The notes: generated by a model from the sequence alone, not told the origin. Positions 1-9,994 are shown, counted from the first letter of the stretch. The stretch: DNA of 64,000 nucleotides from Multifurca ochricompacta (GCA_022496185.1 WTXG01000035.1:1-64000); one strand, 5' to 3'. Numbers and translations: made by a program.

Positions 1-161
1 TGGATATCGCGGCGTTCCCGTTCATGCAGAAGTTACCGAAGTTGGATATGGCTTTGCAGCTGTTGGCTGAAGAGGCTATGCGACAGGAATGGCGCGGACC
101 AGCAATGTGGGGGATCTCGAGTGAGCGAAGGGATTTGATTTGGGGAGAAGAGAGGTTGTAG
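1..161 (+). CDS. 3' end of an unrecognised gene (partial)
   Basis: The window opens inside a coding frame: reading from base 3 gives 52 codons to a TAG at 159-161, ending in WGISSERRDLIWGEERL. I do not recognise the family. The reading is supported by a second, diverged copy on the minus strand near 7699-7750 that matches 50 of the first 52 bases and keeps the same frame. The 5' part lies outside the window. Function unknown. Confidence 0.5.
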   Translation, partial: DIAAFPFMQKLPKLDMALQLLAEEAMRQEWRGPAMWGISSERRDLIWGEERL

Positions 162-538
162 TTAGGCATTAGCATATTCAATTTCAAATTATATGGTTTC
201 ATTTGAGCATTCTGCTGGCGCTCGTCAACTTGAAGTGACTTAGTATTTAAATGGTGTATCGTGTATGTATCACTGTATCCATACACTTTTTCGGCCGCGG
301 GGAGCCGAGTGAGTGCCAGTGCGATCTCCGAAGTAGTATTGATATTTTTCTTTCGCTTCGCGCGGAGAGCCCAGTACCCGGGCGGCGTCGCTCTTCTCTC
401 TTACCGACACGCACACGCACCGGGTCAACACCGCCTGTGTTGCTCTCCCCTACTTTCTTTCTATAAGATGGCATTTCATTCCTCTCTTTCTCCTTTCTCT
501 TCAAAGATCACTTTCCATTGAAATTATCGCGATCCGAA
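162..538. other. intergenic spacer
   Basis: No supported gene. It lies between the stop of the partial gene and the start of the left duplicated gene. The last 50 bases before position 539 are similar to the sequence upstream of the right copy (8958-9005), so the duplication includes a short part of the promoter or leader. Confidence 0.5.
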
Positions 539-1632
539 ATGGCCAACGAGTCCTCAGCCGTAGCCCTGCCTTCCCAACATGTTCCGGTCAGTCAGCCCCC
601 CTCACACAATATCTGGTCTTTTTTTTCTATTTTTTTCTATTTTTTTCTATTTTTTTTCTATTTTTTTCTATTTTTTTTCTTTTCTTTTTCTATTTTTTTT
701 CTATTTTTTTTCTATTTTTTTTCTTTTCTTTTTTCTTATTTTTCTTTTTTCTATTTTTTTTCTATTTTTTTTCTATTTTTTTCTTTTCTTTTTTCTTATT
801 TTTCTTTTTTCTATTTTTTTTCTATTTTTTTTTTCTACTTTTTTTTCTATTTTTTTCTATTTTTTTTTTCTATTTTTTTCTTATTTTTTTTCTTATTTTT
901 TCTTATTTTTTCTTATTTTTTCTTATTTTTCTTTTTTCGTTTAATTTCTTTTTTTTTTAACACAATATCTTGACCGTCATTCCACAGGTCCTGCCTCCCG
1001 ACATACATTCAGGTCAGATGAACGATCACTAGATGGCCCCTACCCGTCTGTGAACTATCTCAATTACCCATCTTCTCTGGCCCATTACACCGCCAATGCG
1101 GGGGTGTATAATGGCCCACCACCTCCAGTCACGGTCAGTGGTCGTTAATCTCTGTACACCATCGGGCCACTTTCATTGATGATCTCTTTCTATTCAAAGG
1201 GTCCTATGGAACCGTACACATATCAAGGGAACCATTGTGCCGGTTACCCTCCTTTCGGGACTGTCCAACACTTCCCTGTCGCTCCTGGCCCATCTCAAGT
1301 GGGATACAATGTTCCGTTGGGTCCTGTATGTACCTCCCTTTTTATCTCTTCACATAGTGTGGATAACTGAGTATCCAATCCAAACCACAGATGATTCCGA
1401 ATGACAGCGCGGTCGGTTGGGTACCTCCTCCACCGAACGTAGCTGGTCCTCTCAAGAGATTCCCAATTCTAACCCAATCTTATCCGAAATGATTGCAGAG
1501 GATGAGTTGAAACGTCTTGCTCGTCGGTATCTTCAAAACCCTGAATCGCGTGTGGATAGGGTTCGGATGAGACAGAGCGGCTCTGGTCGTTTCAAGGTGA
1601 TGATCATGCTCGAGATAGACAACCTAGTTTGA
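539..1632 (+). pseudogene. left copy of duplicated unknown gene, two frame disruptions
   Basis: The exon pattern matches the intact minus-strand copy at 8200-8957. Exon 1 (539-586) encodes MANESSAVALPSQHVP; exon 2 starts at 988 after an intron swollen by a pyrimidine tract; exon 3 encodes the GNHCAGYPPFG segment; exon 4 encodes the conserved C-terminus with ELKRLARRYLQNPESRVDR and ends at TGA 1630-1632. Two single-base deletions relative to the other copy (about 1002, CC to C, and about 1449, CCC to CC) break the frame in exons 2 and 4. Either the copy is a pseudogene or these are assembly errors of the kind seen elsewhere in the window. Family not recognised; no membrane segment or signal peptide is visible. 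Confidence 0.65.
615..959 (+). repeat. pyrimidine-tract (CTTTTT/TATTTTT) insertion in intron 1
   Basis: About 345 bases built almost only of T with regularly spaced C and A (TTTTTTCTA, TTTTTCTTA units). It is bounded by an 11-bp direct repeat, acacaatatct, at 604-614 and 960-970. The matching intron of the right copy is only about 55 nt and has a single related site (ataatatct). Long open frames through this tract, rich in Phe, Leu and Ser, are compositional artefacts. Confidence 0.85.
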
Positions 1633-2870
1633 GTTCGCGGTGAGGGCTGAGGTGGAGGGGATTGGGTCTGGTTGGGGTGCTAGCTGATAAGTGATTGTTA
1701 TGTGGATGTTATGATGTTTTGGTAGAGTAATAAGGGAGGTTAACGAATCAAGTGCTACGCGTTCCTGCTTGCAATGAAGCAAAGCGGCCGGAAAGTCTCG
1801 ACGCGGCCCGGGTACTAACTGTTTTGGAGACGTACAAAATTTGAGAGAATGATTGATATGCAATATGCTACTACCTAAAATGCTCCAATGCTCGGTCGGA
1901 CTAGAGGCATAACAGAGTGAGAAGCGTCTTGATATATTTGGAGGAGGGTCAGAAGGGAAAAGCTAAGGAAAGTCTTACACTTTTCCTCTTTTTTTTTGAA
2001 ATCGACTCTATTCGCACTTCAGGGCCTTGCCCAAATCGCACGGCTACTACAGGGACATAATAGCTACTAGAGAGAACACAGGTGGAGTGTTGAAGTTAAT
2101 TACAATGAGTGAAAAAACCCCAAGGGGAAAATAAGTTCGGGTGAGAGAGTGGATTAAAAAAAAAGATACAGTTACACCTTTCCTTTCCTTTCCCAACCCC
2201 AAGGGCCTCGAGGTTACGGGTGGACGACAGATTGGCGACGAGTTGTGTCTCAGTGTGCAGTGAGTGTATCAGACAAGGTCAGGTTAGGTCAGACCAGGTC
2301 AGGTCAGGTCAGTGTCAGGTCAGGTCATCATCATCAAGCATCAAATTCTTCATTCACACTTTCTTTTTCATTTTTGAGTTGTTGCAACGGTTCGGTTTAA
2401 TGGTTCGAACTGAAATTGTACCTTAAGAACAAGATCCGAACTTAGGGCGGTAAAGGTGACCGTTGTGGATAGGTTAAATTGACGTCATAACCGCAAAGAT
2501 GAGACCTATTAAGATAAGATAAGATAATATTTAAGATTATTTTTTTACTTGGACTGAAAGAGACTTGAAAACGGTTTGGTCGAACTGTATTAATTGTGGG
2601 AAGGATTTGATGACGTTTATCTATATTAATTTAAAATTTGATCCGATCATTAAATAAAAAATAAATAAATTCACTGACCGTGGCAATGTTGGTTGACACA
2701 GCGAGGAAAGAAAGGAGAAGGGAAGACGCGTAAGTCTCAGATCATTCAATTCAATTCAATTCAATTCAATTCAATTCCATTCAAATTCAATTATAATAGT
2801 CTTAATTTCTTTTATCATTCAAATGCAGTCATTTCACGGCCATCGCGGATAACACCCCCTCGTGTTGCGC
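1633..2870. other. intergenic, repeat-bearing
   Basis: No supported gene. Homology to the right duplicated copy continues to about 1765. Simple repeats follow: an AGGTC pentamer array near 2276-2330, TAAGA repeats near 2508-2530, and an ATTCA array at about 2743-2790, which may lie in a 5' intron or leader of the AIM18-like gene. Confidence 0.5.
2276..2330 (+). repeat. AGGTC pentanucleotide array
   Basis: Imperfect tandem copies of aggtc, interrupted by variants such as taggtc, accaggtc and gtgtcaggtc. Two other pentamer arrays in the window (ATTCA near 2750, AAGTC near 13695) have the same unit length. Confidence 0.85.
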
Positions 2871-3750
2871 GCAGCTTCCTTTGCATCAACCACAGCAGTG
2901 AGCTTTGTGCACCTTGATTCCAACACCCTCGAGACCACAGTAGGTGCGGTGCATCTATTCTCTAACAATATTTTTCTTGGACCAATCCTTTTCAGTTGAC
3001 CCGGCTACGTCCATTGAATTCCCCACTATCCTGCAAATACCATCGAAAGGCGCTCTGCCGGAATTCACGCTTATCGGTGTCGGCGTGCGCGTCGTGTCTT
3101 TCTTGAAAATCAAGGTCTATTCTGTCGCATTTTATGCTGATCTTTCTAACCCTAATTTAAAGGTCGCTGCTCACTTTGAGACTACCACATTGCTTTCCTG
3201 ACATTGGTTTAGATACCACCTTCAACGAGTCCGGAAGAGAAGGTGAAATATTTCATCCGCAATACGGCATACACCCTTCGCATAAGTGGGCAGTCTGGTC
3301 TTTTTCCTCTACCTAAATAAATCCCCTCTCTAGTTCCTACGCGCAATACATCGTACACTCACCTCCGGGATGCATTTGGGCGAATTCTACAAGCGCGGCA
3401 ACGCCTCGCTTACGAAGACGGAGACCTATCCACGGACGAGTAACTCGCGCTCCAAGCCCCTATTTCCCAGGTCAAGACCATGTTCCCCAACGTGCCATTC
3501 ACGAAAGACACACCATTGGACATCGTTCTCACCTCTCCAGATCCGAAGAAGCCTCGCGCTCTGATCATACGAGACCTTGGTGCAATCCAAAATGAGTGGG
3601 TGGCGCGGGAATTTGTCCTTTTGTACTTTGACGGGCAAGGCAACAGTCCCGCTGTATGTTTCTTTGTCAATGTCATTCCACATTGTATCTAATTCTGACA
3701 TGGATTTGCAGCTTAAACAGTCTGTCTTTGATAGGGTTGCGCAACTTTGA
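2871..3750 (+). pseudogene. AIM18-like (chalcone-isomerase fold) mitochondrial protein with in-frame stop
   Basis: Exons read as a fungal chalcone-isomerase-like protein of the Aim18/Aim46 type: a hydrophobic stretch (TTAVSFVHLD), then SIEFPTILQIPSK, TLIGVGVRVVSFLKIKVYS and VAFYADLSNPNLK, followed by IRNTAYTLRI, RNTSYTHLRDAF, TMFPNVPF and EWVAREFVLLYFDGQ. It ends at TGA 3748-3750. Intron boundaries are clear (for example the intron ending before 3213 and the one ending gcag before LKQSVFDRVAQL). The family consists of inner-mitochondrial-membrane proteins without isomerase activity. In the exon after RNTSYTHLRDAF the frame is continuous, but codon 3441-3443 is TAA where the family normally has Glu (STDE-stop-LALQAPISQ). 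The 5' exon with the targeting sequence could not be fixed. Confidence 0.7.
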
Positions 3751-4476
3751 GCGTATTCACGATCCAGATAGAGAAACGGCATGTGCTGTATGCCCCCACT
3801 TAGGCATCGTTTTGCAGACGTCATATTACACCCCATTCATCCGTCAGGGGGCCTCGTTTGGTGGTTCTTTCAGAAAGATCCAGCTATCATACCATCTCTG
3901 AGCGCTTTTACGGGCCACATCAACCTTCGCGAGGATGTAGTCCGTATTACTGCATTTTGGCGTCAGAAACAACGTTCACGGTGTGTCCTTTCTGAGCACA
4001 CCACGTCGAGAACTTCTGCTGTTTTAAGAGGAGCTGCGAAATTGGCGATTACGTCTGTCATTTCTGCGTGAATCACCGTTGGAGCATCTACTCAGCCATC
4101 TATCTATCATGTTCAAGAACATGAAACCTACCAAAATCTATTGGACCAGCAATCTTTAACTTTAAACAGTGTCATTCTCCTTGTCCACCCCTACAGCCGG
4201 GCTTACGATAGAGACCTCGTCACTCGTCGCCAGTTCGTGTATATGAGATGAGCTGATCTTAGCCTTGTCCCCCAAAATAGCTTGTGAACGACTTGGTGTG
4301 TATCTCGTCAGGCAGGGAATCACCATCCGACTTCTGCTGCAGTGTAGAGCATTGTACTCCTCAGGAAGGAGTATCACATGAAGCGTGGAATCGATTTGGG
4401 GCAGTGGTATGATTGGTTGTGTGGGTATTGCATGGTTCGTGATTACAATTCAAAGGGTCACCCTTGAATCACATTC
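3751..4476. other. spacer with an unassigned open frame
   Basis: A plus-strand frame at 3781-4071 (about 97 codons, ending in ITSVISA) is open but matches nothing I recognise. It has no convincing start context or introns. No RNA gene was seen. Confidence 0.35.
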
Positions 4477-5001
4477 TCAGGTAAACGCAAGGGTATAATG
4501 CTGGCTTCTCCCGCTACCAGTGAAAACGGTCTCTTGCAAAGTACCACTGGGTGTGGCGCTGCTAGAGAAGTCCGTTGACCCTTGGAAGGCAACGATGGTG
4601 TTGCTGCCAATGACACCTGTTTACCCGGCCGTCTATACGTCAATAATTCAAAAGCGTATAGTCCGGACGCCAACTCACAGCAGAGAATGTGGATGGAAAA
4701 ACTCCACTTCCGCACGTGAACGTGCCACTCGAGACGCCACAGCTGCCTTTCGATGTCTGTAGGGTGTAACTTGACGTCGTGCCGGAAATGGTGAAGGTGG
4801 CTGGCGTCTGCACTGACCAGGTGCCTGCAGTAAGGATCCCGCCAATAGGGCCAGAACTCGTAACAACACTGATTGTGGCTCTAGTTGGAAGACTTGTAGC
4901 AGGCTTAGCAGGGATTTTAGCACGCAACAGCGAAATTAAGGGTTGACAAGGCCTACGGAGGTGGTAGTAGGACTTCCGGTAGAACTAGTTGTAGAACATA
5001 A
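4477..5001 (-). pseudogene. C-terminal extension of RNase T2, detached
   Basis: On the minus strand a Ser/Thr-rich linker (SSTGSPTTT) is followed, across a short intron, by the domain typical of the C-terminus of fungal T2 ribonucleases: SSGPIGGILTAGTWSVQTPA, TLQTSKGSCGVSSGTFTCGS, then after another intron IGSNTIVAFQGSTDF and SQHYTLAFT before TGA at 4477-4479. There is no catalytic domain upstream on this strand. The frame runs out at about 5001, where a CCCGCGGGT-rich element begins. The catalytic exons lie on the opposite strand at 5645-6792. The simplest reading is that this is the missing 3' end of that gene, separated by an inversion; a second degraded copy is the alternative. Confidence 0.75.
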
Positions 5002-5007
5002 CACGAA

Positions 5008-5112
5008 TCACACCGCGGGTAATTTTACACACACCGCACCCGTAACCCGTCACACCGTACCCCATACCCGCGGGTACGGTTAAATCCTGCGGGTTTCTGC
5101 GGGTTTTATTTA
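5008..5112. repeat. CCCGCGGGT-rich element, left
   Basis: Dense runs of acccgtaacccgt, acccgcgggtacggt and ctgcgggtttctgcggg. The element at about 7003-7130 shares the order AACCCGT-acaccg-GGGTACGGT when reverse-complemented, so the two form imperfect inverted repeats around the RNase T2 catalytic exons. Such motifs resemble the subterminal repeats of hAT-type DNA transposons, but no target-site duplication was identified. Confidence 0.55.
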
Positions 5113-5644
5113 AAAGTCACGTGTTGGCACACTGTGGTGGTGTACCTACCAGATAGAAACCGCAGATATCATACTACAATATATACAATAGGAAGGAAGA
5201 GAAAGGCGAGAGACTGTTGATGTGGTGGTAACAACGTTCGGAATCTCCGGGTTGGGTAAATCATGGTAGCAACTTATTTTTGGGCTCGTCTTAAAACTAA
5301 ACTCAACTAATCACACATGGACGAACGCAAGCACACACCTTCTCTGACAGCGTTGACAGATTCATGACCGAGGTTTATTCCTTAGGTGGGCGTATCACCG
5401 GAGGCACGCGCATATGTATTTCCCGCGGTTTTCAAAGACGATTGTCAGGTTCTACGCCCTACCTCACGACATCTTGCTTCAACAAACCAACCATGGGATG
5501 TAACCGCGTGCACTGTCGAGTTTACCATGTGCAACATTGAAACGTTCCACACGATGGTAAGAAGTGTCACCGACCCCCTTTTACCGCATATAAAGCTTGA
5601 TAGTGGTATGCTAACGACAAAGCGCTCCATATCCTGCAGGCACG

Positions 5645-6792
5645 ATGTTTACACTCTTCGCTGCCCTCGTCCATGTAGCAGTCACTTTAGTGTCTGCACA
5701 AGGCCTCGTATCAGCCGATATGGGTCATCTCTTTGACAAACGATTGTCATCGGGCTGCAGCCCATCCGGACTAGCCTCGTGTAGTACCCCAATTCCGTCG
5801 GACCTTTGCTGCTTCGAGTCTCCAGGAGTACGTTGTTTCAGATACTTTTTCTTCTACCTCACTCACCTTGCGGGATACTAACGCATCAATTAGGGTTTGA
5901 TACTCCAAACACAGGTGCGTTATGAGATCGCTCGAATAAACTGCGTAAGATCGAACGCGATTAGTTCTGGGATACGAACCCGTCCACTGGACCCAGTAAC
6001 AGCTGGACAATTCACGGTTCGTGTGTTGTCATGGCCTAGGCCCTTTTGTTTGCTAATTGAGGAGACTAGGTCTTTGGCCGGACCAGTGCGCATGTTCGCT
6101 ATTAATAACGGGAAGTCGTCTGATTTGAGTGCTTCTGCAGCTGCGATGGCACCTTTTCCACGAACTGCGATCCGAGCCGTGATTATACTAACATTGCTGG
6201 GGTGCGTTCTCTGCCTTTGGTCACTCCACTGTCTAACGCGTGGTGAATTCAGCTTTTGACCAGTCAAGGCGCTAGTGATACGCTGTCATTCATGCAGCAA
6301 TTTTGGGTCGACATCAATGGCCAGAATGAGCAATTTTGGGAGGTACGGCCCCGCTGGCATTTCATGACCCCTTCACTCATGGCCTTTCAGCATGAGTGGG
6401 CAGCCCACGGGACTTGCTACAGCACCCTGAAAACTTCTTGCCTTCCCTCTGGCAGTCCCCAAGGAGCAGAGGCAGTCGCCTATTTCCAGCGAGTCGTGGC
6501 GTTGTTTCAGACCCTTCCCACATACAACTGGCTTGCATCGCAAGGCATCACTCCCAGCACTACTCAGACATACACGCTGGCCCAGCTGACTAGCGCGCTG
6601 AAGACTGCATCTGGGGTTCGTTAAGATCTTTCTTTCTGCCTCAATGCTTTCACTGATTGCGCCGATTCACAGTTTACACCGACCCTCGGGTGCTCCGGGT
6701 CTGCGATCAATCAGATAAGCTGGTATTTCCACCTCTCGGGTTCACTCTTTGACGGACAATTATCCCGATCGGTGAGAGGACAGATTCCGTAA
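5645..6792 (+). pseudogene. RNase T2 catalytic part, lacking its 3' exons
   Basis: Begins MFTLFAALVHVAVTLVSAQG, a signal peptide, so the product would be secreted. Spliced exons give GLILQTQ-FWDTNPSTGPSNSWTIHG (catalytic motif 1, His), LWPDH-CDGTF, LLTSQGASDTLSFMQQFW, and, after a 48-nt intron, HEWAAHGTCYSTL (catalytic motif 2, HEWxxHG). Later come TYTLAQLTSALKTASG and CSGSAINQISWYFHLSGSLF. All introns are 45-60 nt with GT-AG ends. The reading then runs into an early TAA at 6790-6792, with a possible donor (gtgaga) just before it. The usual Cys-containing tail, Ser/Thr linker and C-terminal domain do not follow on this strand. The family cleaves RNA through a 2',3'-cyclic phosphate. Both catalytic His motifs are intact, but the gene is truncated relative to fungal homologues. 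Confidence 0.8.
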
Positions 6793-7002
6793 CACATGGG
6801 CATCATGCTGATAGACGTCAACCTCAGACTCTCCTAAACAGAGTACGTGCGCATCAAGCGGCCTCACGTACCCTCCGAAGTAAGGCTCCCCTGTCACAGT
6901 AAGTCGTAGTTTTACTTCTGCGCATGTTGTGGCACTTCCCATAAGCTCTGGATGACGAAAGCCAACTGACGTCCACATGCAGGTTACAACTAAGGCATAC
7001 CA

Positions 7003-7130
7003 TGGGTGCGGGTAAACCCGCGGTGTGTGGTACACGGGTTTCACGGATACAGGTACGGTGTGAATTCTTAGCACTTGTGGCAATACCGTACCCGTAGTCG
7101 CGGTGTCACGGGTTGGCGCGGGTTTGTACT
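7003..7130. repeat. CCCGCGGGT-rich element, right
   Basis: Contains gggtgcgggtaaacccgcgg, acacgggtttcacgg, taccgtacccgtag and cacgggttggcgcgggt. It is the inverted partner of the element at 5008-5112. It lies just 3' of the truncated RNase T2 exons and marks the right edge of the presumed inverted segment. Confidence 0.55.
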
Positions 7131-7137
7131 TGTATAT

Positions 7138-7164
7138 GATGTAGATGTAACTTACATCTACATC
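7138..7164. repeat. perfect 13-bp palindrome
   Basis: gatgtagatgtaa at 7138-7150 and its exact reverse complement at 7152-7164, separated by one base. It sits immediately outside the right CCCGCGGGT element and could mark a transposon end or a breakpoint. Confidence 0.9.
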
Positions 7165-7688
7165 AGCAACAATATGATGATAAGACGACTTAATGTCGGC
7201 TCGTTGACTTTCACTGCTATGAGTTAGTATTTTGCGCTCTGGGTTGATCTTCTGCGAACTCCTTTGGACTGCGTCATGATTGTCGTCCTTTGACTCCATG
7301 GGAACTGTGATGCGCTAATCATGTTTGCTGTTAGGTATCAACTACATTTGCCACTTAGTCCCTCTGCAATTGTCAGGTGACACGTGATCTACCCTCTCAA
7401 CAGTGGTCCCAAAATGCGTATCATCCACATCCAGTATAAGATCAAGCTACTTACTTACCTTTCACTCCAGTCTTTTCAACCTCATCTCTCATCTCATGCC
7501 TAAATCACCTATTCTCCACTCACCCTCACTCCTCTCTATTACCTCAAGCACCACACAGGCTGCCAAGAAGGCTCTGAAGTTGGTCAAACATGCTGTCAAA
7601 CATGGTGCTACTGCGTAATCGTCTATCTATCCTCAACCATCTCATCTTTCCAAAGCAAACACTTTTGTCCACTCGAAATCTCTACATC
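7165..7688. other. intergenic spacer
   Basis: No supported gene. A 40-codon frame starting at the ATG at 7497 ends in AAKKALKLVKHAVKHGATA (a basic, amphipathic-looking stretch), but it has no homology I recognise. Confidence 0.4.
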
Positions 7689-7897
7689 TCAGGTCTGCGC
7701 CATATCCAACTTCGGCAAATTCTGCATGAACGGGAACGCCGCGATATCCAGCCCGGATGCATATATCCGTAGTCACCCCTACTCATACCGCGACACAAAC
7801 CCACCAGCGCTGCCGTCGCCATCCGTGGGGGTAACATAGTAGTGAGTTCTGGCCTGACTGCAGCGAATTTAGGGAAGTGGAAGAGGACTTGCTTCAT
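7689..7897 (-). pseudogene. second copy of the window-start gene, fragment
   Basis: On the minus strand KQVLFHFPKFAAVRPELTT, RMATAALVGLCRGMSRGDYG and MHPG lead, after one missing base in a GGG run (about 7753), into DIAAFPFMQNLPKLDM. That segment matches the partial gene at 1-52. The copy stops early (TGA 7689-7691) instead of continuing into the LLAEEAMRQEW tail of the first copy. Family unknown. It looks like a truncated duplicate. Confidence 0.55.
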
Positions 7898-8199
7898 GGA
7901 GTGTAGAGTACAACGATTGGGCGTCACACACATGGACAAGTGAGTGGAATGCGCCCGGACGGGACTTGATGCAGCACACGCCATCCAGTAGCCGCGTAAA
8001 GAGACACGTCGGTTTATCATTCTTATCATGTCCGGAAGCCACGCTCGCTTCTCTGATTTACACGCGTAAACGCATAACACTTGATTCACAACTCCCCTTA
8101 TTACTCTACCAAAACTTCATAACATCCACACAACAATCACTTATCAGTTAGCACCCCAACCAGGCCCAATCCCCCTCCACCCCAGCCCCCACCGCGAAC

Positions 8200-8957
8200 T
8201 CAAACTAGGTTGTCTATCTCGAGCATGATCATCACCTTGAAACGACCAGAGCCGCTCTGTCTCATCCGAACCCTATCCACACGCGATTCAGGGTTTTGAA
8301 GATACCGACGAGCAAGACGTTTCAACTCATCCTCTGCAATCATTTCGGATGAGACTGGGTTAGAATTGGGAATCTCTCGAGAGGGACCAGCTACGTTCGG
8401 TGGAGGAGGTACCCAACCGACCACGCTGTCATTCGGAATCATCTGTGGTTTGGATTGGATACTCAGTTATCCACTATGTGAAGAGATAAAGAGATAAAAA
8501 GGGAGGCACATACAGGACCCAACGGAACATTGTATCCCACTTGAGATGGGCCAGGAGCGACAGGGAAGTGTTGGACAATCCCGAAAGGAGGGTAACCGGC
8601 ACAATGGTTCCCTTGATATATGTACGGTTCCACAGGTCCCTTTTTGAATAGAATGCGATCATCAATGAAAGTGGTCTGATGGTGTACAGAGATTGACGAC
8701 CACTGACCGTGACTGGAGGCGCTGGGCCGTTATACACCCCCGCATTGGCGGTGTAATGGGCCGGAGAAGATGGGTAATTGAGATAGTTCACAGGCGGGTA
8801 TGGGCCATCTAGTAGTGGTTCATCTGACCTGAATGTATGGTCAGGAGGCAGGACCTGTGGAGTGACGGTCATGACAAGATATTATGTAAGGGGGGGGGGG
8901 CTGACTGACCGCAGCATGCTGGGAAGGCAGGGCTACGGTTGAGGACTCGTTGGCCAT
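8200..8957 (-). CDS. right copy of duplicated unknown gene, intact
   Basis: Four exons. Exon 1 (8957-8910) encodes MANESSTVALPSQHAA. After an intron of about 55 nt with a poly-C run, exon 2 encodes VLPPDHTFRSDEPLLDGPY and GVYNGPAPPVT. Exon 3 encodes YQGNHCAGYPPFGIVQHFPV and exon 4 IPNDSVVGWVPPPPNVAG through ELKRLARRYLQNPESRVDR to GRFKVMIMLEIDNLV and stop. Total about 183 residues: a Pro/Tyr-rich N-terminal half and a charged, conserved C-terminal half. No frame break is seen, unlike the left copy. No domain recognised. Confidence 0.7.
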
Positions 8958-9422
8958 TTCGGATCGTGATAGTTTCAATGGAAAGTAATCCTTGAGGGGA
9001 GGGTTCTTGGTTCATAGATGGACAGAGGAATGCCATCTTATAGAGAGTAGAGGAGTAGAAAAATGAGTGGAAGCGCTTATTGTTGTGTGCCTGAAGATGA
9101 GGCGGGGGCGCGGGGCGTGGTGCGGACAATTTCAAATGCTAGTCCATCACGACAAACTCCCTCTGGAGACCGGGTCCGTAATCGTCAATTCATCCCACCT
9201 AACCCAATTCATTACCACCTCAACGGTTTCTCACTTGTGTGGTGACTTATCATAATAATCTCTCTCATATTGCTCTCATATATATTTTTACCGGGGTACC
9301 CTTGCTTGTAGTAGCTGTATGCGGAATATAAATTGGATTTTTCCTTTAAAAAAAAATACTAACGGACATCAGTAAACTTAGCTGTAGCCGCTCAGCACAA
9401 TAATTCAGTCCTAGATGGAACT
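8958..9422. other. intergenic spacer
   Basis: Promoter side of the right duplicated gene. Similarity to the left copy's upstream region extends only about 50 bases. Nothing else was identified. Confidence 0.4.
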
Positions 9423-9851
9423 TTAAGAAGTAGATGGAACAGATGCAACTGCCTCAGTTCTCGCCATTTCAAAAGGCAAAGAATTTACTTGGGATCTTGG
9501 AATTGCATAGTTATTATATCTTGCCCTTTCAACGCGCCGAATCCAACGTTTTGGATTGAGAGAAACTTTGACATTCTCACAGGATACCATCTTGAAATTT
9601 TTGGTTAATGCGTTGTGATCCCTCCGGGAACTCCAAAAAGGAATGGGATAGGGTTGGGTGGAGAGGCCGAGGCCAGTGATGAGAGAATGGGGGATAACGT
9701 GGCCCGCACCCAAAGAGAGGCTATCTATGGTCTCAGAGGACATCCAGGATCCAAGAATAGATTGGGCGGGTACAGACGGCCTTACTTGTCCTTGTCCCTG
9801 ACTCCCCGAAAGTACTTCACGGCACACTAGAAGGCATGTGAAAGGACGCAT
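9423..9851 (-). CDS. unassigned ORF, 142 codons
   Basis: A single open frame on the minus strand starting MRPFTCLLVCREV and ending MARTEAVASVPSTS. It is not recognised, has no conserved motif and starts about 140 bases beyond the BRCA2-like stop. It may be fortuitous or belong to the 3' UTR of that gene. Confidence 0.2.
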   Translation of the reverse strand: MRPFTCLLVCREVLSGSQGQGQVRPSVPAQSILGSWMSSETIDSLSLGAGHVIPHSLITGLGLSTQPYPIPFWSSRRDHNALTKNFKMVSCENVKVSLNPKRWIRRVERARYNNYAIPRSQVNSLPFEMARTEAVASVPSTS

Positions 9852-9994
9852 GTAATACAGCAGGGAAGCCAGTAACCGTTTACATGGTATTGCGAGCTAC
9901 ATCTAGCGAAAGCGTGGCCCATACAACTGGCCAGATCTACACATGTCGAGGAAAGCGCGAGGGGGACACTCAACCGTCAACCACACTTTCCAAA

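Noticed and set aside
518..973. Long Phe/Leu/Ser-rich open frames (about 120-150 codons) on the plus strand
   Set aside because: They are produced by the pyrimidine tract inside an intron; no start context, homology or codon structure supports a protein.
539..1632. Mating-type or homeodomain locus (paired divergent/inverted genes)
   Set aside because: The paired proteins have no homeodomain, HMG box or pheromone motif.
6760..7299. 180-codon minus-strand open frame overlapping the RNase T2 3' end
   Set aside because: It overlaps RNase T2 exons and the CCCGCGGGT element and has no recognisable motif; it is a shadow frame.
1..9000. Repeat-induced point mutation as the cause of the damaged genes
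   Set aside because: The duplicates differ mostly by single-base deletions and scattered changes, with no C-to-T excess at CpA that I can see.
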